Source of the DNA: Prorocentrum cordatum
Taxonomy: Eukaryota; Sar; Dinophyceae; Prorocentrales; Prorocentraceae
Direction of reading: 5' to 3'
Length of the DNA: 64,000 bases
NCBI GenBank assembly: GCA_963575745.1
Contig: CAUYUJ010016700.1
Coordinates: 60,087 to 124,086, forward strand
The notes under the pieces were generated by a model, which made no database searches, was not told the origin of the DNA, and worked only from the letters and a program-made list of their open reading frames with translations. The position numbers were made by a program, and so were the translations under genes. Below are positions 49,800 to 62,789 of this stretch, in pieces (the stretch's first letter is position 1; every line of letters starts with the position of its first letter).

Positions 49800-52070
49800 T
49801 CGTGACCGTTGTCTGGGTGTAGTGTGCTTTGACTTCTTTGAATGTGCATCGTTGTTGCCAACAATACCGTCGATCCAAAAGCCACTTGACAACCCCGCGT
49901 CGTTCTCGCGGGGCCTGGACAACCCTGAAGACGGCGCGATGATGGAGGAGAGCGAGTTCGGACAAACCCCGGCGACATGGGAGTGCCTCCGACACAGCCT
50001 CGAAGGGGCCAGGTGAAGCAGGACTCCGATGACATGAGGTCAGATCTTTTCGATTGGGCGAAGAGGTGGTTCGACGGTGCGAACGTGGCTCCTGCGTCAA
50101 GTGCCAGATGGCTGAAGTGGTGTGTACCTTTCTTGGGCACTATTTTTCAAGGGGGGCAGAATGTAGCACTTGAAAGATAGCTGGCAAGGCTGCACCCAGG
50201 ACTAAGCTTGCAGGGGATCATCCAGGAGATCTGCGAAGAAGCTTGGAAGCAGTCCGAAAGAAGAAGTAGGTTCATACGGGGACTGACAAGCCTACCATGA
50301 AAGGAGAGACACAATATCAGGAGCTGAGAGCTGGCGAATATCCGCGCGATGCTTCGGGCAGTATTAGGTGAGAGTGCTCCCGTCCGACAACCACGCCCTC
50401 GCCAACCAGACCCAGAGGGCGACGTGGACCCAGATGTGCATCAGAGTGGCGGCGACGTTGAGAGTGCTGCGAGATGGAGGCCCCTTTTGGAGAAGGCTGC
50501 CTCGCCCGGGAAGAGAAGCCCTTGCTACGCTCACGCGAGAGCAGAGGTAGCTGCGCCAGGCCCTTCTAGCTACGACAGCGCAGAGCGGGCTTGGGCTCAC
50601 TCGGGCAGGTCGGCTGGAGAGAGCGGGCCGCAGGTTCGAGCCAGAAGGGGATCGGTGACCAGCTCGAGTGGGAAGGCGTTCAACGCCTGGCCCACTTTTT
50701 TAGTCCGGGCGATAACGCTCGTGATCGTCCCCCATAAGCATAATTGCCCGCATAATTGCCACCGAGCTGCTGGGAATGGCGTGCGTACTGGGTTTCCTGG
50801 TACAGGCGCTGAGGACACCCGCATAATTGCCCAAAGGAGGCGGGCAGATCCCGAGGAAGCCCTACACGCGGCGAACACCTCGGAGTCAGAGCCGCCAAGT
50901 TTTCCCTAGGCTCCTGAGGAAGCCCCCGCAGTGGGGAACTCCTCAAGGGCTAGTGCGTCGAAGAAAGGCTCCCCCGAGCGAGGGCTCGGACGTTCCGCAG
51001 TGTCTCGGAGGATTGGATGCATCGTCTAGCCAAGCACCCATATGGGCGATTTCGGAAACCCTGAACGCGGAAACGTGCTCATCTCTTGGAGGCATTTTTA
51101 CCTCCGCCGCCTTCAGCCAGCCTTCCGCCGGCTTACGCTGTCGGAAGCGGCCTCGTGTTACTTCCGCCGACCTTCCGCCACCCTTCCGCCGCCTTCCGCG
51201 GCGGAAGAGATGTCAAGTCCTTCGATCCTCGAAGGCAAGGCCTTTTTGGGAACGCGTCATATCACATCGAGGGATTGCCATTCAGGTTGAAGCGGCCAAG
51301 CAAGATAGCGTGGATCCCCCTCCGATCGCTAGCGAGCCCCTCCCAGAAGCGACAAGTGCGAGACCGCCAGGCGCTGGGGGCAACATCTTAATTGCCTACA
51401 TGGCTGTGGTAGCATGGCCAGTGACCAATGCGGCACAATCGGTCTGTCGACCGAGGGAAGAGCCCTGCACCTACTCCAGCTCAGTACTTCATGATTGTGG
51501 AACTTCTGCCTCTTGATGTAGCTAATGCGTCGTGACTGCGGCGGGCAAGATCGTCCAGCATACTGTGGCAACATGAAGTGCCTACTTGGCGCAATGGGTC
51601 AGGCGCTGCGGGCACCCGCATAAGTGCCCAGCCTGGCGAGGACCACGACCTGCACACAGAAGGGGCTCAGGCGCGGCCTGCGAGAAGGCGAAGGAAGACC
51701 TGAAGGGGGAACCATGTCTACGCAGATGGGGCGGCGTGTCTCACTCTGGGTTCACCGAGTGCAGGAGCAGTGGATGGGCTGTCGTGAAGTTGGACGCGCG
51801 AGGATGCCGTGCCGAGCGAGGTACGTAAGAATACCTAGGCGCAACCAGTCGGCCCCGTCTGCAGAGAGATGCGCTACGGTCCAAGCGCTCAGGTGGCGGC
51901 TGCGCCAGCGGCAGCCGTTACGGACCACATGTCGCCAGTGAACGAGGCCAACAGGGACTGGGGGGGCAACGCGGGGCCCAAAGCAACGGGTTCAGGGCTG
52001 TGGAGACAGATCATCGAGCTGTGCGGCGAGGAGCCGAAGCCTGTCTCGTGTTGGTAAGGGTCTCGTCTGT
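49800..52070. other. No confident gene; decayed coding remnants
   Basis: Plus-strand remnants at 50030-50290 (DMRSDLFDWAKRWFDGANVA, LQGIIQEICEEAWKQSERRS, separated by a stop) may be more retroelement or cellular debris. 51105-51215 has (CTTCCGCC)-type repeats. Nothing else was identified. Confidence 0.35.
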
Positions 52071-52072
52071 CG

Positions 52073-52420
52073 TTCGATGAAGCGGTCGAAAAAGAAGGGT
52101 GTGAGTTGGTGGATTGGTTTGGCAGTCAGTGGGCAGATTTCTTCGCGGGGCTGGGCCGCGCTGACGTCACGATTGCCGACGGGTCTGTGCGAGACTGTCA
52201 GGTCCAGCTCCCGAATGCGGTCGACTCGGCGGCGATGCGGGGACAAACAGCTCAACGACACGCGGCGTGGGCCCAGAAATCTGAGCTGCCCCGTGCGTCG
52301 AGGCCGAGCGTGGCAGAGGCACAGGCTGCCGAACCGGGAACACCACGATTTTGGCACGGCCCCGACCCCCGAGATGCTGAAGATCCGACGACGGAGCTGC
52401 AAGTCGGCTGCACGCGCTGA
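52073..52420 (+). pseudogene. Possible RNase H-like C-terminal fragment
   Basis: The frame reads FDEAVEKEGCELVDWFGSQW, ADFFAGLGRADVTIADGSV and continues to TGA at 52418-52420. DWFGSQWADFFAGLG resembles the late RNase H motif GNxxADxLAxxGA found at the end of some retroelement proteins, but the catalytic residues upstream were not seen. Could be chance similarity. Confidence 0.3.
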
Positions 52421-52912
52421 CCAGGCGCTCCGCAGCGAGCCGACGGCGCTGAGGAGCTGGTCCGCGGACCGTCTCTTTCGGGACCATCCTGGGTTCGCAC
52501 CTGCTAGTGTGCGGCAGGCGGTGGCAAAGGATGAGAGTAATTACGCCGACGGTGCCAGCTGCGATCAAACAGTTGCGTGGTTGTTGACACGTGTTTGGCC
52601 ATGTCACGATCTGCAAATTGGCGGCGGCAGTGTGTGTGGCCCCAGAGAAGAGTGCTGATTCAAACATTAGAGCGGCCCAGAAAGCTGCAATCAAGTTGGC
52701 CATGGACCAGGGGCACCCGAAGACATGAGGTTTCTTCGGGGCTAACGCCGTGGCTTAAGGATAGCAAGTGTTCGTGAGATTGCTGGTATGGTCCCGCTCG
52801 TCGGGTAGCCAACGCCTTCTTTTTTCTACAGCTGGCAAGGCCTCGCTCTTCGGGTTGTCGCCGGCGCTTGGTGTGGTCCTGGTCTACGGGTCACCAGGCC
52901 ACCTGAGGAGTA

Positions 52913-53086
52913 CAGTGGGGGCCCGTCCACAAGAAACCTTCCACAAGAAACCCAACCCAGAGACCCCAGGACGTCCATCGATTCTTGGTGTGGAAACATC
53001 GCGCTCCCCGTAGCAAAACCATCGAAATCCAGGAAACCCAGGGCACCCTGGAGGCGAGCGGGCTGTCTTGGTATGGGCCCCCACTG
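52913..53086 (+). mobile_element. Tc1/mariner-like MITE, copy 2 (best ends)
   Basis: 174 bp. Left end TA-CAGTGGGGGCCC and right end GGGCCCCCACTG are exact inverted repeats of 12 bp, 13 if the TA junction base is counted. The right flanking dinucleotide is TG rather than TA. Confidence 0.92.
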
Positions 53087-53274
53087 TGCTGCTGGTCTGG
53101 CCCCGCTCCTCGGGGTGCCAGCGCCTTGTGTGGCTCCGCTCTGCGGGGCGCCAGGCTCGATGATGAGCATGTTGGCGGCGCGCAGAAGGGGGGCAGGGGG
53201 AGGGGGGACGGCTTCTTGGAAGGGGGCCGCTACTTCGAAGGCGCCGGCCGTACATCTACAGATGAGGCCTGCGC

Positions 53275-53345
53275 CTTCTGAGAAGCAGGGGTGCTTCCGA
53301 GAAGCCCTCCCCCCTCCACCCCCCGCCCCCCTCGGCGCCTGGCTG
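53275..53345. repeat. CTTCTGAGAAG cluster
   Basis: GCCTTCTGAGAAGCAGGGGT and GCTTCCGAGAAGCCCTCCCC match 63405-63455 (CTTCTAAGCAGTGGTGCTTC, AAGAAGCCTTCCCCCC). Confidence 0.6.
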
Positions 53346-53579
53346 AGCCTGGCGATAGCACCGCTCCTCGGGGTGCCCGCGCCTGGCGCTCTGCGGGCCT
53401 CCGAGCACGACGAGGCGGGCCGAGGCTTGCCACGGCCACGGCCGCGCACAGCGACCGCCGCCACGCGGCTGCCCGGAGGCCCCCGTGCGGCGAGCGGAGC
53501 TGGCGTTGTTGGCTGGCTCCCCCTCGGTGGCGCGCTCTCCTGCCTGTGGCAGTGAAGGTGGAGTCGACCCGTCACACTC

Positions 53580-53700
53580 ACCTTCCCCCTCCTCCCCCTC
53601 CTCCTCCTCCTCCTCCTCCTCCTCCTCCTCCTCCTCCTCCTTCTCCTCCTCCTCCTCCTCCTCCTCCTCCTCCTCCTGCTCCTCCTCCTCCTCCTGCCTG
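53580..53700. repeat. (TCC)n tract
   Basis: TCC repeats with TTC and TGC variants. Confidence 0.95.
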
Positions 53701-53789
53701 TGGTAAAGGTGGTGGAGAGTCGGCCCGTCACCCTCGCCTTCCCCCCTTCCCCAGGCCCGCCGCGGACACAAGTCGCACGACCCCAGCAA

Positions 53790-54260
53790 CTCAGTGTCGT
53801 GGCTCCCGGGCCCGACCTCGGCGCCGAGGGCCGAGCAGCTGTGCGCCGTACCGCCCCTGAGCCCGGTCTGAAGACCGACGACGCCTCGGCAAACGCCAAC
53901 GCAGCACGGTGCACACAAATCGTCCGCGGACCCGGCTCTCCAGCGGCCGTTTGGACGGTTCGGGCACCCCCAGAACGCTCTCGGCGAGTCGCAGGTTCTG
54001 GAAAGCCTTGGGAAACCGCCGAGAGCCGACGAAAACGCCCGAAAACCTGCAGCATAAATCCTCGAGCCTCGACCAACCGGCGATGCATCGCCGATTCCAA
54101 CTCGATATTTCCTCCCCTGAGCCGGACCCTCCTCCCAAAAACCGCCACAACGGTCGCTGGCACGGCGTACACCAGCCGTCGCGGACCCAGCGTGCTCCAC
54201 CGCCGTCGTCGTCGTCGTCGTCGTCGATGATGCTCCTCGTCGTCGTCGTCGCCGTTGATC
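53790..54260. repeat. Dispersed repeat E, copy 2, then (CGT)n
   Basis: GTGGCTCCCGGGCCCGACCT, GAGGGCCGAGCAGCTGTGCG and GACGCCTCGGCAAACGC match the 44.74 and 44.97 kb segments in order. (CGT)n lies at 54203-54255; a GGCGATGCATCGCCGA palindrome sits at 54080. Confidence 0.65.
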
Positions 54261-54291
54261 GTTGTCGCCGTGAGTTGCAGCCGTCGACGAC

Positions 54292-54469
54292 TCACGGTTG
54301 CTCCTTGATTACTTTCTCGTTGAACGGCGGCAGCCACCTCGCTCTCTGCAGGTCGCGCAGCAGCTGCGCGGACTTCTTCGCGTGCAGCACCATCGCCGCC
54401 CCCCGTGAGCGGCCCGCCGCTCTGGGGGCCTCCCAGAACTGGGGCCCGAGCAGGTGGTCCAGGGCATCC
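54292..54469 (-). CDS. Terminal exon of an unknown gene
   Basis: It follows an acceptor ATATCCCAG at 54470 and ends TGA at 54294-54292. The frame reads DALDHLLGPQFWEAPRAAGR, SRGAAMVLHAKKSAQLLRDL, QRARWLPPFNEKVIKEQP. The Lys/Arg/Leu helical pattern is typical of real protein and contrasts with the surrounding repeats. No domain was recognised. Upstream exons were not found among the repeats at 54.5-55.2 kb. Confidence 0.45.
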
Positions 54470-54734
54470 CTGGGATATCCCTGGCCCACGTCACCCCCAG
54501 GATTTTCCTGGCCCAAGCGGGCGACGATCGAAAACGGGTCTTACGCAAGATGACGCAGTGACCTTACGCGGTGGCTTACGCGGGCCACCAGCGCGGCACG
54601 CCACACTTACGCGGGGTACGTACTCGCCAGTGTCGGCGCAGTTTGACCCGTTGTTTTTCGTCGCGCAAGTGTCGCCAGAAGTATCCCTGGCCCAAGTGCT
54701 GCCAGAAGTTTGGCGGCGAGCCCGCTGGGGAAGT

Positions 54735-54895
54735 GAGAGGGGGCAGGCCTTCTCAGAAAGCGGCGGGGCGTCCCCGAAGCCCTCGCGCCCTTCTGAGAAA
54801 CTGTCTGAGCCTCCTCCAAAGGCACTAAACATTCTCAGAAGGCCAGAGGGCTTCTCAGAAGCTCCGCCGCCTTTTGAGAAGGCATGCCCCGTCCC
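54735..54895. repeat. CTTCTCAGAAG palindrome cluster
   Basis: Six words of CTTCTCAGAA, CTTCTGAGAA, ATTCTCAGAAG and TTTTGAGAAG in 160 bases. Confidence 0.75.
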
Positions 54896-55189
54896 ACTTC
54901 CCCCCGGGGCGCGCCGCCGAAGAGTGCCGCTGGCCCAGGGCACCCCAGGAGTTCCAAGGACGTCCCCCGCGGCTTCCAGAGCACCCCTCGAAAGTCCCAG
55001 AGGGTCTCAGGGGCCTCCAGAACTGAGCGAGAGGCCGGGGACAACATGGGCCAGGGACACCTTCCGCAACCCCCGCGGAGGAGCCGGCGCCGCACCGCCG
55101 ATGCGCCGGCGACGTCGGAGAAGGAAGTGCGGGCACCGTCAGCTCTTGCTCCAGTCTGGGGAGGCCTGGAGCTCACACTGAGTATCGTT

Positions 55190-55400
55190 TATCCGATCCC
55201 AATCCCCAGCGGCGTGGCCTGGGCCCCACTGGCCGATTTGCCCCCCCAGATGGGGATGTAGGCCGTTCCCTTCGGGATTCGAGGCGTGTATCTCCAACTG
55301 GGGGGGTAATTTGGTGGGGGTCTCGAAGGGGATGGGGATGGAGATGGGGACCGGATGAACGATACTGACACACAGCCAAGAGATCGCTGCTCCGCAGGCC
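55190..55400. repeat. Dispersed repeat D, copy 2
   Basis: CGATCCCAATCCCCAGCGGC, AGATGGGGATGTAGGC, CCTTCGGGATTCGAGG and GGGGATGGGGATGGAGATGG parallel the 44.5 kb copy. Confidence 0.7.
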
Positions 55401-55408
55401 CCAAGCGG

Positions 55409-55431
55409 CTTGAGCCACACGTGGCTACCGG
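55409..55431 (-). other. Weak spliced-leader-like sequence
   Basis: CCGGTAGCCACGTGTGGCTC then AAG resembles DinoSL with a one-base insertion and several central mismatches. No good frame follows it. Confidence 0.2.
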
Positions 55432-55769
55432 GGCGCCTCCATGAGGCTGCTCGGCGGGCCCACCTGGACCACCGCCGCCACTCCCAAGACGCCCCGTCCG
55501 ATGACAGCCTGGCCCGCGGGTGCGCGCAGGGGCGAGGCGGCGCAACTGCTTCTAGAGTCATCGTGCCAGCACGAGGGGAAAGCAAACCATGGGAAGAATT
55601 GTTCTTTTTGGTCACGACGACGAAGTCTTTCCCCGACCTAGATTTCGGGAACGGCCCGACAGCCAGAGCTCCCGCTGAGCCCAGTACGCTCGTGTCGCGG
55701 ATGCCATGACAGTAGACACTCTCACAATCCGATCATTGAAATTGAAATGTATTAAAATATTTGGAAATG

Positions 55770-55885
55770 CTTTGGACCTGGTGTAACACATGCTATTGCA
55801 TGCTGAACATATGTTGTGCACAGGTTTAAGACATCTCGAAGCTATGTGGCAACATGTTTCCTCTCCATTGGTCGTCGTCCACAGC
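55770..55885 (+). repeat. Dispersed repeat G, copy 2
   Basis: GTTTAAGACATCTCGAAGCT, GGCAACATGTTTCCTCTCCA and GTCGTCGTCCACA match 10240-10380. Confidence 0.6.
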
Positions 55886-55889
55886 GCTC

Positions 55890-56395
55890 GTAACTGGGGT
55901 CGGGGGGGTCAAAGGGGGGCGGGGGGGCAGCGAAGATCAAGGAACCAGCCCTGTCAGCAGCGTGGCCCGCTGAGGGCAGGACCCCGGCAGTGCACTCAGC
56001 AGTCGAGCTCGGCCGCTGCAGCCCATGCGACAACACCCTCCTGGTGTTGGCGCTATTGCTTGCGATCTGCCAGCGCACGTCACTCGCCCGAGCCTTCGCC
56101 ATTGCAGAAAAACGAGTGGTGGAATCTTCGAGCCGCCTCCACCTACGCGAAGACGGCTCTCTGAGACGCATTGTTCCGAGCTCTTACGCGGCAGCTTGCC
56201 GCTCAACGTCACGGAAGCCCGTACGCGCCGGACGGGAAAACTATGTAGAAACATGACGCAGGGAGGCGGACGATTTGGATTGGGATCGGGCCCACCCAGA
56301 GAAGAACCAACAACAACAGAGGGAGATCGACCATTGTAGTGAGAAGGCGCTCGAAGTAGATTGGGATCAGGGCATGCAGAAACACCTATGAGAGA
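55890..56395. other. No supported gene
   Basis: A plus frame at 55990-56256 (CDNTLLVLALLLAICQRTSL) is hydrophobic, but nothing else supports it. Confidence 0.4.
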
Positions 56396-56399
56396 GAGC

Positions 56400-56950
56400 G
56401 CGCCCGTGGCGCCTTCCCAAAAGCCCCCCCCCTTGGATCTCCCTTGCGTGCCGGAAGGCCCCCGCCCCTCTCCTGTTCTGTCCGCCCCTCGGAGGCTACC
56501 CCCCCCCCTTCCCTTTCGCGCTCGAGAAGCCACCGTCCCCCCTCCCTTTTCCAGGGGGGGGCTTGGCTACCCCTCCCCCCCTTTGAACCCCCAGCCTTGA
56601 AAGCCCGCCCCCTCTCCCCTCCTGTTTTGTCCGCCCCCCGGAGGCTACCCCCCCTTTCCCTTTCGCGCTCGAGAAGCTACCCCCCCCCCTCCTTGTCCAA
56701 AAAGGAGGGGTCAGCTACCCCCCCCTTTGGACCTCCCCTGCCGGAAGCCCCCCCATCCCCTCCCTCTTTGCATTTTTCCCACCCTTTGCAAGCTACCCTC
56801 CACCCCTTTCGAGCTCTGGAAGCCACCCTCCCCCCTCCCTTTCCAGAGGGGGGGGGGGGCTTAGCTACCCCTCCCCCCCTTTGAACCCCCGGCCTTGGAA
56901 GCCCGCCCACTCTCCCCTCCTTCTGTGCTAAGGGGGGAGCTTGAAGCACC
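56400..56950. repeat. C-rich tandem repeat with ~150 and ~300 bp spacing
   Basis: GGAGGCTACCCCCC, CTTTCGCGCTCGAGAAGC (56513, 56660), TTTGAACCCCC (56581, 56881) and GGCTT(G/A)GCTACCCCTCCCCC recur. Confidence 0.85.
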
Positions 56951-56954
56951 CCCC

Positions 56955-58261
56955 CCTGTGGCTAAAGGAAGCCGAAGACCAAAAGAGCGCCGAAAACGAG
57001 CAGAGCGCCGAGAACACCGAAAACCGAGAAGGCGCGAAAACCAGAGGGCGCCGAAAACCCACGAAACGCCGAAAACCAAAATAGCACCGAAAACCAGAAC
57101 GGCGCCGAAAACCAAAGATGCGTCGGAAACCAAAGACGCACCGAAACCCACAGGAGCGTCGAAAGTCAAAGTAGAGCCAAAAACAAAAAGAGCGCCGACA
57201 ACCAAAATGGAGTCGAAAACCAGAAACGAGCGCCGAAAACCAAAAGAGCACCGAGAAGCAAAGGGGCGCCGGAAATCAACAGGCGCCGAACACCGAACGA
57301 ACGCCGATAACCAAAGCGGCGCCGAAAACAAAGAACAAAAAAAACTCCGAAAACCAGCAGGGCGCCAAAAACCAAAGACGCCGAAAACTAAAAGAGCAAC
57401 GAAAACCACAGCAGCGCCGAACACAAAAATATAGCCAAAAACCCAAGAGCGCCGAAAATCAAGAGGGCGCCGAAAACTAAAGGGTCGCCGAACTTGAAAA
57501 GGACGCCGACAAGCAAAGGGGCGCCGAGAACCAACAGGGAGCAAATAACTAAAGGGTCGCCAAACACAAAAATGGCACCGAAAACCATAACGGCGCCGAC
57601 AACCACAGTGGCGCCGAAAACCAAAAGGGCACCGAAGACCAAAACGGCGCCGAACAACTAAAGGAGCGCCGAAAACCAAAGGGGCGCCTAAAACCACAAA
57701 GGCGCTACGCCAAAAACAGAAAAGCAGAGGGAAGGCGAAGACCAACGAAACATCGAGTATAAAACAGCGCACCGCAAACCAAAGATGCGCCGGAAACCAT
57801 CGGGACACCGAAAACAAAAAGGACACCGAAAACCAAAGAGGCACGGAAAGCAAGCGGGCGCCGAAAACCAAAAAGAAATGCCGAATACCAGATGGCCCAC
57901 GAAAAAAAAAGAAACGCCGAAAACCCACGAAGCGCAGGAAACCAACGATGCGCCGAAAACCAAAAGGGCGCTGAAAAAAACAAATTGGCGCCGATAAAAA
58001 ATAGGGCGCCGAAAACGACAGAGGCGCCGAAAAGAACAAAAGATCCGAAAACGGGCAGAGCGCCGAAAACAAGAAGGGCGCCGAAGACAACAGGGGGGCG
58101 AAACACCGGAAGAATGCCGCAGACCAAAAGGGCGCCGAACACCAAAGAGGCGCCGACGCCAAAGGGACACCGAAAACCAACGACGCGCCGAAAGCCACAG
58201 GCCCGGAAAAACCGCAGATGCGCCGATCACCAAAAGGGCGCAGTAGGAAGAAGAAGAAGAG

Positions 58262-58308
<47 letters not shown>

Positions 58309-58725
58309 GAGAGGCGCGCAGATAACCGGAAGGCGCCCCAAACCGAAGGAGAGCCGAAAGCCAAGGGGCTCCGAACGCCATGACGCCGCCGAAATCCGAA
58401 GGTTCTCCGAAATTCAAAGTGATCCTAAACCAAGAGGGCGCCGAAAACCACAGGGGCGCCGAAACCCGAGAGGGCGCCGGAAACCAGCGACGCGCCGAAA
58501 ACCAACCGGAGCGCGCAAGAAACAAAAAAAAGCGTCGAAAATAAAAGGAGCGCAGAAAAACACATGAGCGACGAAAACAAACGCCGAAAACAAAACGGGC
58601 GCCAAAATCCAGAGAAGCGCCGAAGGCCCAGAGAGCGCCGAAAACCGAAGAGGCGCCGAAAACCAAAGAGACGCCGAAAACCGCCGCAAACCAACGGAGC
58701 GCCGAACCCCCCCCCCAAAAAAAAA
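56955..58725. repeat. ~18-bp array (GGCGCCGAAAACCAAAGA), about 100 copies
   Basis: GCGCCGAAAACC recurs with 15-21 base spacing over almost 1.8 kb, interrupted by a poly-A run at 58261-58306. Spacings are largely multiples of three, so the minus strand keeps one frame open for 884 codons (59515-56861) with FGALLV, FRRPFG and FGAPLV words, and the plus strand reads Lys-rich words. Confidence 0.93.
58261..58306 (+). repeat. Poly-A tract (~46)
   Basis: An uninterrupted A run inside the 18-bp array. A second run (37 A) lies at 59058-59094. Either could mark a retroposition 3' end on the plus strand, or simple slippage. Confidence 0.95.
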
Positions 58726-59058
58726 GCTTCGAAACCCCCATCAGCCAGGGCCCTCCAGCTCGAAAAAACCAACAGAAAAGGGGGGTAGCTTCGGACGCCC
58801 CCATTGGAAAAGGAAGACCGGGCTTGCCCGGGACCCCGAGGAGGAGGGAGGGCGGCCTCCAGGCCACGCCCACTCTAGCCAGGGACCCTCCAACCACGAA
58901 ATCCAAGCAGGAGGAAAAGGGGCGACTTCGGAAGCCCCCCGCCACCGTCCCCGCGGTGAAATGGAAGCCCAGGCTGGCCACGGGCTCCGAAAAGAAAAAG
59001 GGGGGCAGCTCCCATAACCCACGCACACGCACACAGCCAGCCCCCCCCCCAGCGGAAG

Positions 59059-59095
<37 letters not shown>

Positions 59096-59225
59096 GGGAA
59101 GGAAGGGGGGGGGGGGGGGGCGCGCGCCCTGGAAGCCCCCCGCCTTTTTTCCGGGGGGGGGGCTCGAAGCCGGGGCCGCCCCCGCAACGTTGCAACGAAA
59201 AGCGCGCCGCAAGCGCGCTCTGCCG

Positions 59226-60229
<1,004 letters not shown>

Positions 60230-60230
<1 letters not shown>

Positions 60231-61400
60231 TTCCTGTGGCTCGATGTGCATGTGCAACGCGCAGGCCAGCTCCTCCTCGGCGCTCTTCATGTAGTCGGCG
60301 CAGCCTCGAGCTAGCGCCTCTTCGTTGACCTCTGCGCCGCGCATGGCGGCGCGCGCCTCTGGCCAGCTCGCGCGGCCCCCCGCCCAGGCCCACTCGGCCG
60401 CTCGGCGCGGAGGCTCCTCGGGCCACGGTTGACCGCGATCACGCTGTCGACTGCGCCGCTCGCGAGTTCGAGGCCCACGGGGCGGCGGCTCCTGATCGCA
60501 ACGGCGTAGATGACGTAGCAGCTCGTCACCGTCGGCATGAGGACCCTCGGAAGCGCCCAGTAAACAAGCAGGGCCCCCTCCGCCAGGTGGCCGTAGGTCG
60601 CCGCCTTGGGGGCGACGGGCTCTGCCCCCAGCGAAATGAAGACCCCCGACTTTGCCTGCGCTGCCGAGCGCAAGTTGAAGTCGCCGCCGACGAGAAATGA
60701 GCGCTCCAGCCTCTACAGCCCCCACGCCCTCGCCGCGGCGCGGGTAGTCGCCGCCAGCGGCGACCCCCCCTGGCAACCATCCTTTCCAGCGTCTGAACAA
60801 CGCGCAGCCCGTGGAGACAGCGAGCCTGGAGCCGGCGCGCCAGTAGCGCGCTAGCCCTCGCCATGGCTGCATCGCCGCGCAAGGGCCCCCGCAGGCGCCT
60901 CCTTCCCCAGTGGAGACCGCGGGGTCGAGGTTCAACTGCGAGCAGGCCCGCTTGGCTCAATTCTCCTGGGCGACGCAGTCCGCGCCGCCTGTCGCGCGGG
61001 CATCCTGCCCCGAGAACAGGTCGGCCCGACGGGCGATCGGGCCCAGGAGGAAGACCAGTAGGCTCGTCCACGTGGCGCCATTCGCAACGATAGCCAGCGC
61101 GCGCGTAGGCTTCCACCTCTGTCTGCATCCTTCGCGGCGCCCCTCCGCCGGGGCGGTCGAGCGGCTGCCCCCGGCTCGGGGACAGAGCGCATAGGTGCTG
61201 GGCGAGCTGCCCCCCGCCCCCCTGCCCGACCAACTCGCCGCTTCGCGAGTGCTCTGCCCGCCTCGCCCGTCGACGGTCTCCTCCGCCTCGGCCCCGCGAC
61301 TCGCGGCGAGCAATGCGCGCCCCGCGGGGTCGACGCCCCCTGCCGCAGACCACTTGCCCAAGCGATCTCGGCCTTGGGCGGCGCCCGCCCGCCAGCCCAG
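60230..61400 (-). pseudogene. LINE 2: endonuclease, multiply frameshifted
   Basis: The clearest part is about 60705-60440: FLVGGDFNLRSAAQAKSGVF, ISLGAEPVAPKAATYGHLAE, PTVTSCYVIYAVAIRSRRPV, GLEL, then after a frame break NEEALARGCADYMKSAEEEL (TAA at 60221-60219). GGDFN (60688-60674) is the catalytic Asp/Asn motif of EEP nucleases; SxRPVGL corresponds to the SDH/SHxPV motif with His replaced by Arg. The lDY motif has become LVYW. The upstream half (61400-60710) only gives patches in changing frames. Inactive as read. Confidence 0.7.
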
Positions 61401-61949
61401 TCGGGCGAGAAAGGATCTCCAGCATCGCAGGTTGGATCGGCAGCGGCGCGGTCAAAATTCTTCTGCAGCCCGTCGCCATCGATGGCGAGAACGGCGCTGC
61501 TGCGGCTGGCGCCGGGAGATGCGCGGCCACATCTGCCCCCGCCCCCCACTGCCAGCTGGCCGATCCTCTTCGGGCACTCGACGACCTTCTCAGTCGCCTC
61601 GACGATCGCGACCACGATGGCGGCGAGCCTCTGCTTGGCCAACGGCGCCACGCCCCGATCTGTCACCACCAGCACGGCTCGAACCTCGCGCTCGTGGTCC
61701 CGGGAGACGTCGCGGCCAAGCTTGGCAGCGCCTGGGCGGCGCCATGGCCGAGCGCCAGCCAAGGGGGCGAAACCCTCGGCACCTGACCGCAGCTGCAGCT
61801 CGACAGGCACGGCCCCCGACTCGTCGATGCCCAGCCCGACGCAGTCGAAGGGGCCGAGCTCGCCGTCCACGGCGGGACCGAGGCCGTCAGGGGCTGCTGC
61901 GCCTCGCGCCTCGGCTGCGGATGCTCCGCAGGGAGCGACGATGCCGTTG

Positions 61950-62778
61950 GAGGTGGTCATCTGCGTGGCCAGCGTCGCCTCGACCCGATCCTGGACCCCA
62001 ATCTCGTCGCGCATCTCGCACTCGCGGCCCCCCGCTCCTGCGCGCGCGCCCTGACCTGGGCGAGCTCCTTCTCGCTCTGCTCGAGTCGCTGAAGGGCGTC
62101 CCCCCAGCGCCTGCTAGGCCCCGGCGGCCTTGGACCGCATCTCCGCCACCTTCTCGGTCTGCTTCGACACGACGGCCTCCGTCCGCTTGACGTCCCGCCT
62201 GGCGATCTGCAGCTTGGTGTCCATGGGCGTCGCGTCGTGGATCTTCTCCCGCAACACGTCGAGCTCGGACTGGAAGGAGTCAACCGTGGCGTCGTAGTCG
62301 GCCGCGCCAGCGGCGCGTGCCTTGAGCACCTTGATCCCGTTGGCCAGCCAGTCGGCGCGCTTGCGCCCCGCGGTCCCGACGGTGGTGCCGGACTCGGCCG
62401 AGGAGCTGTCGACATCCATATCCCCCTCCCTGGCCTGGGCCTCAAGCTGCTCGCTCTCGGCCTTGAGCATGTTGAACTCCTCGGCGGGTCCCTTATTGGA
62501 TTCGTCCTGCAGCTGCTTGCCCTTCGCATAGCCCTCGGCCACGCTTGGAGACCGCCCAAGGGGCCGCCGCTGCGCCGATGTCCGCCGAACGAGACGCTCT
62601 TATGGAGCTTGCACTTCGCACGTTCGTCGGAAGTGTCTGGGTTTCACCAGCGACCCATCTCATTCTTGCAGTCCCTGCAGCAAAACCAAATTGCCTTGTC
62701 GCGTCCGCTGCCGACCGTGCTTTGCTTAGGCCTGCCACCACCGCCTGGCGACCATGAGTACTGCCAACTTTCCGTCAT
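61950..62778 (-). pseudogene. LINE 2: ORF1 zinc finger and coiled coil
   Basis: ATG at 62778 opens MTESWQYSWSPGGGGRPKQS, then FCCRDCKNEMGRW, a stop, NPDTSDERAKCKLHKSVSF and GGHRRSG. CxxC...C resembles the N-terminal zinc finger of the plus-strand LINE ORF1. After a frame change 62542-62117 reads VAEGYAKGKQLQDESNKGPA, EEFNMLKAESEQLEAQAREG, DYDATVDSFQSELDVLREKI, VKRTEAVVSKQTEKVAEMRS: long coiled coils, then a stop. A further helix (ALQRLEQSEKELAQVRARAQ) follows in another frame to about 62030. Confidence 0.7.
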
Positions 62779-62789
62779 GCCGTCGAGCC

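Noticed and set aside
60951-60972. TTGGCTCAAT as another spliced-leader relic
   Set aside because: Only the last nine leader bases match and the strand is opposite to the LINE in which it lies.
60932-62014. 360-codon minus frame as one protein
   Set aside because: The start belongs to the LINE ORF1 end, and endonuclease-like motifs fall in other frames, so it is a patchwork of reading frames in a decayed element.
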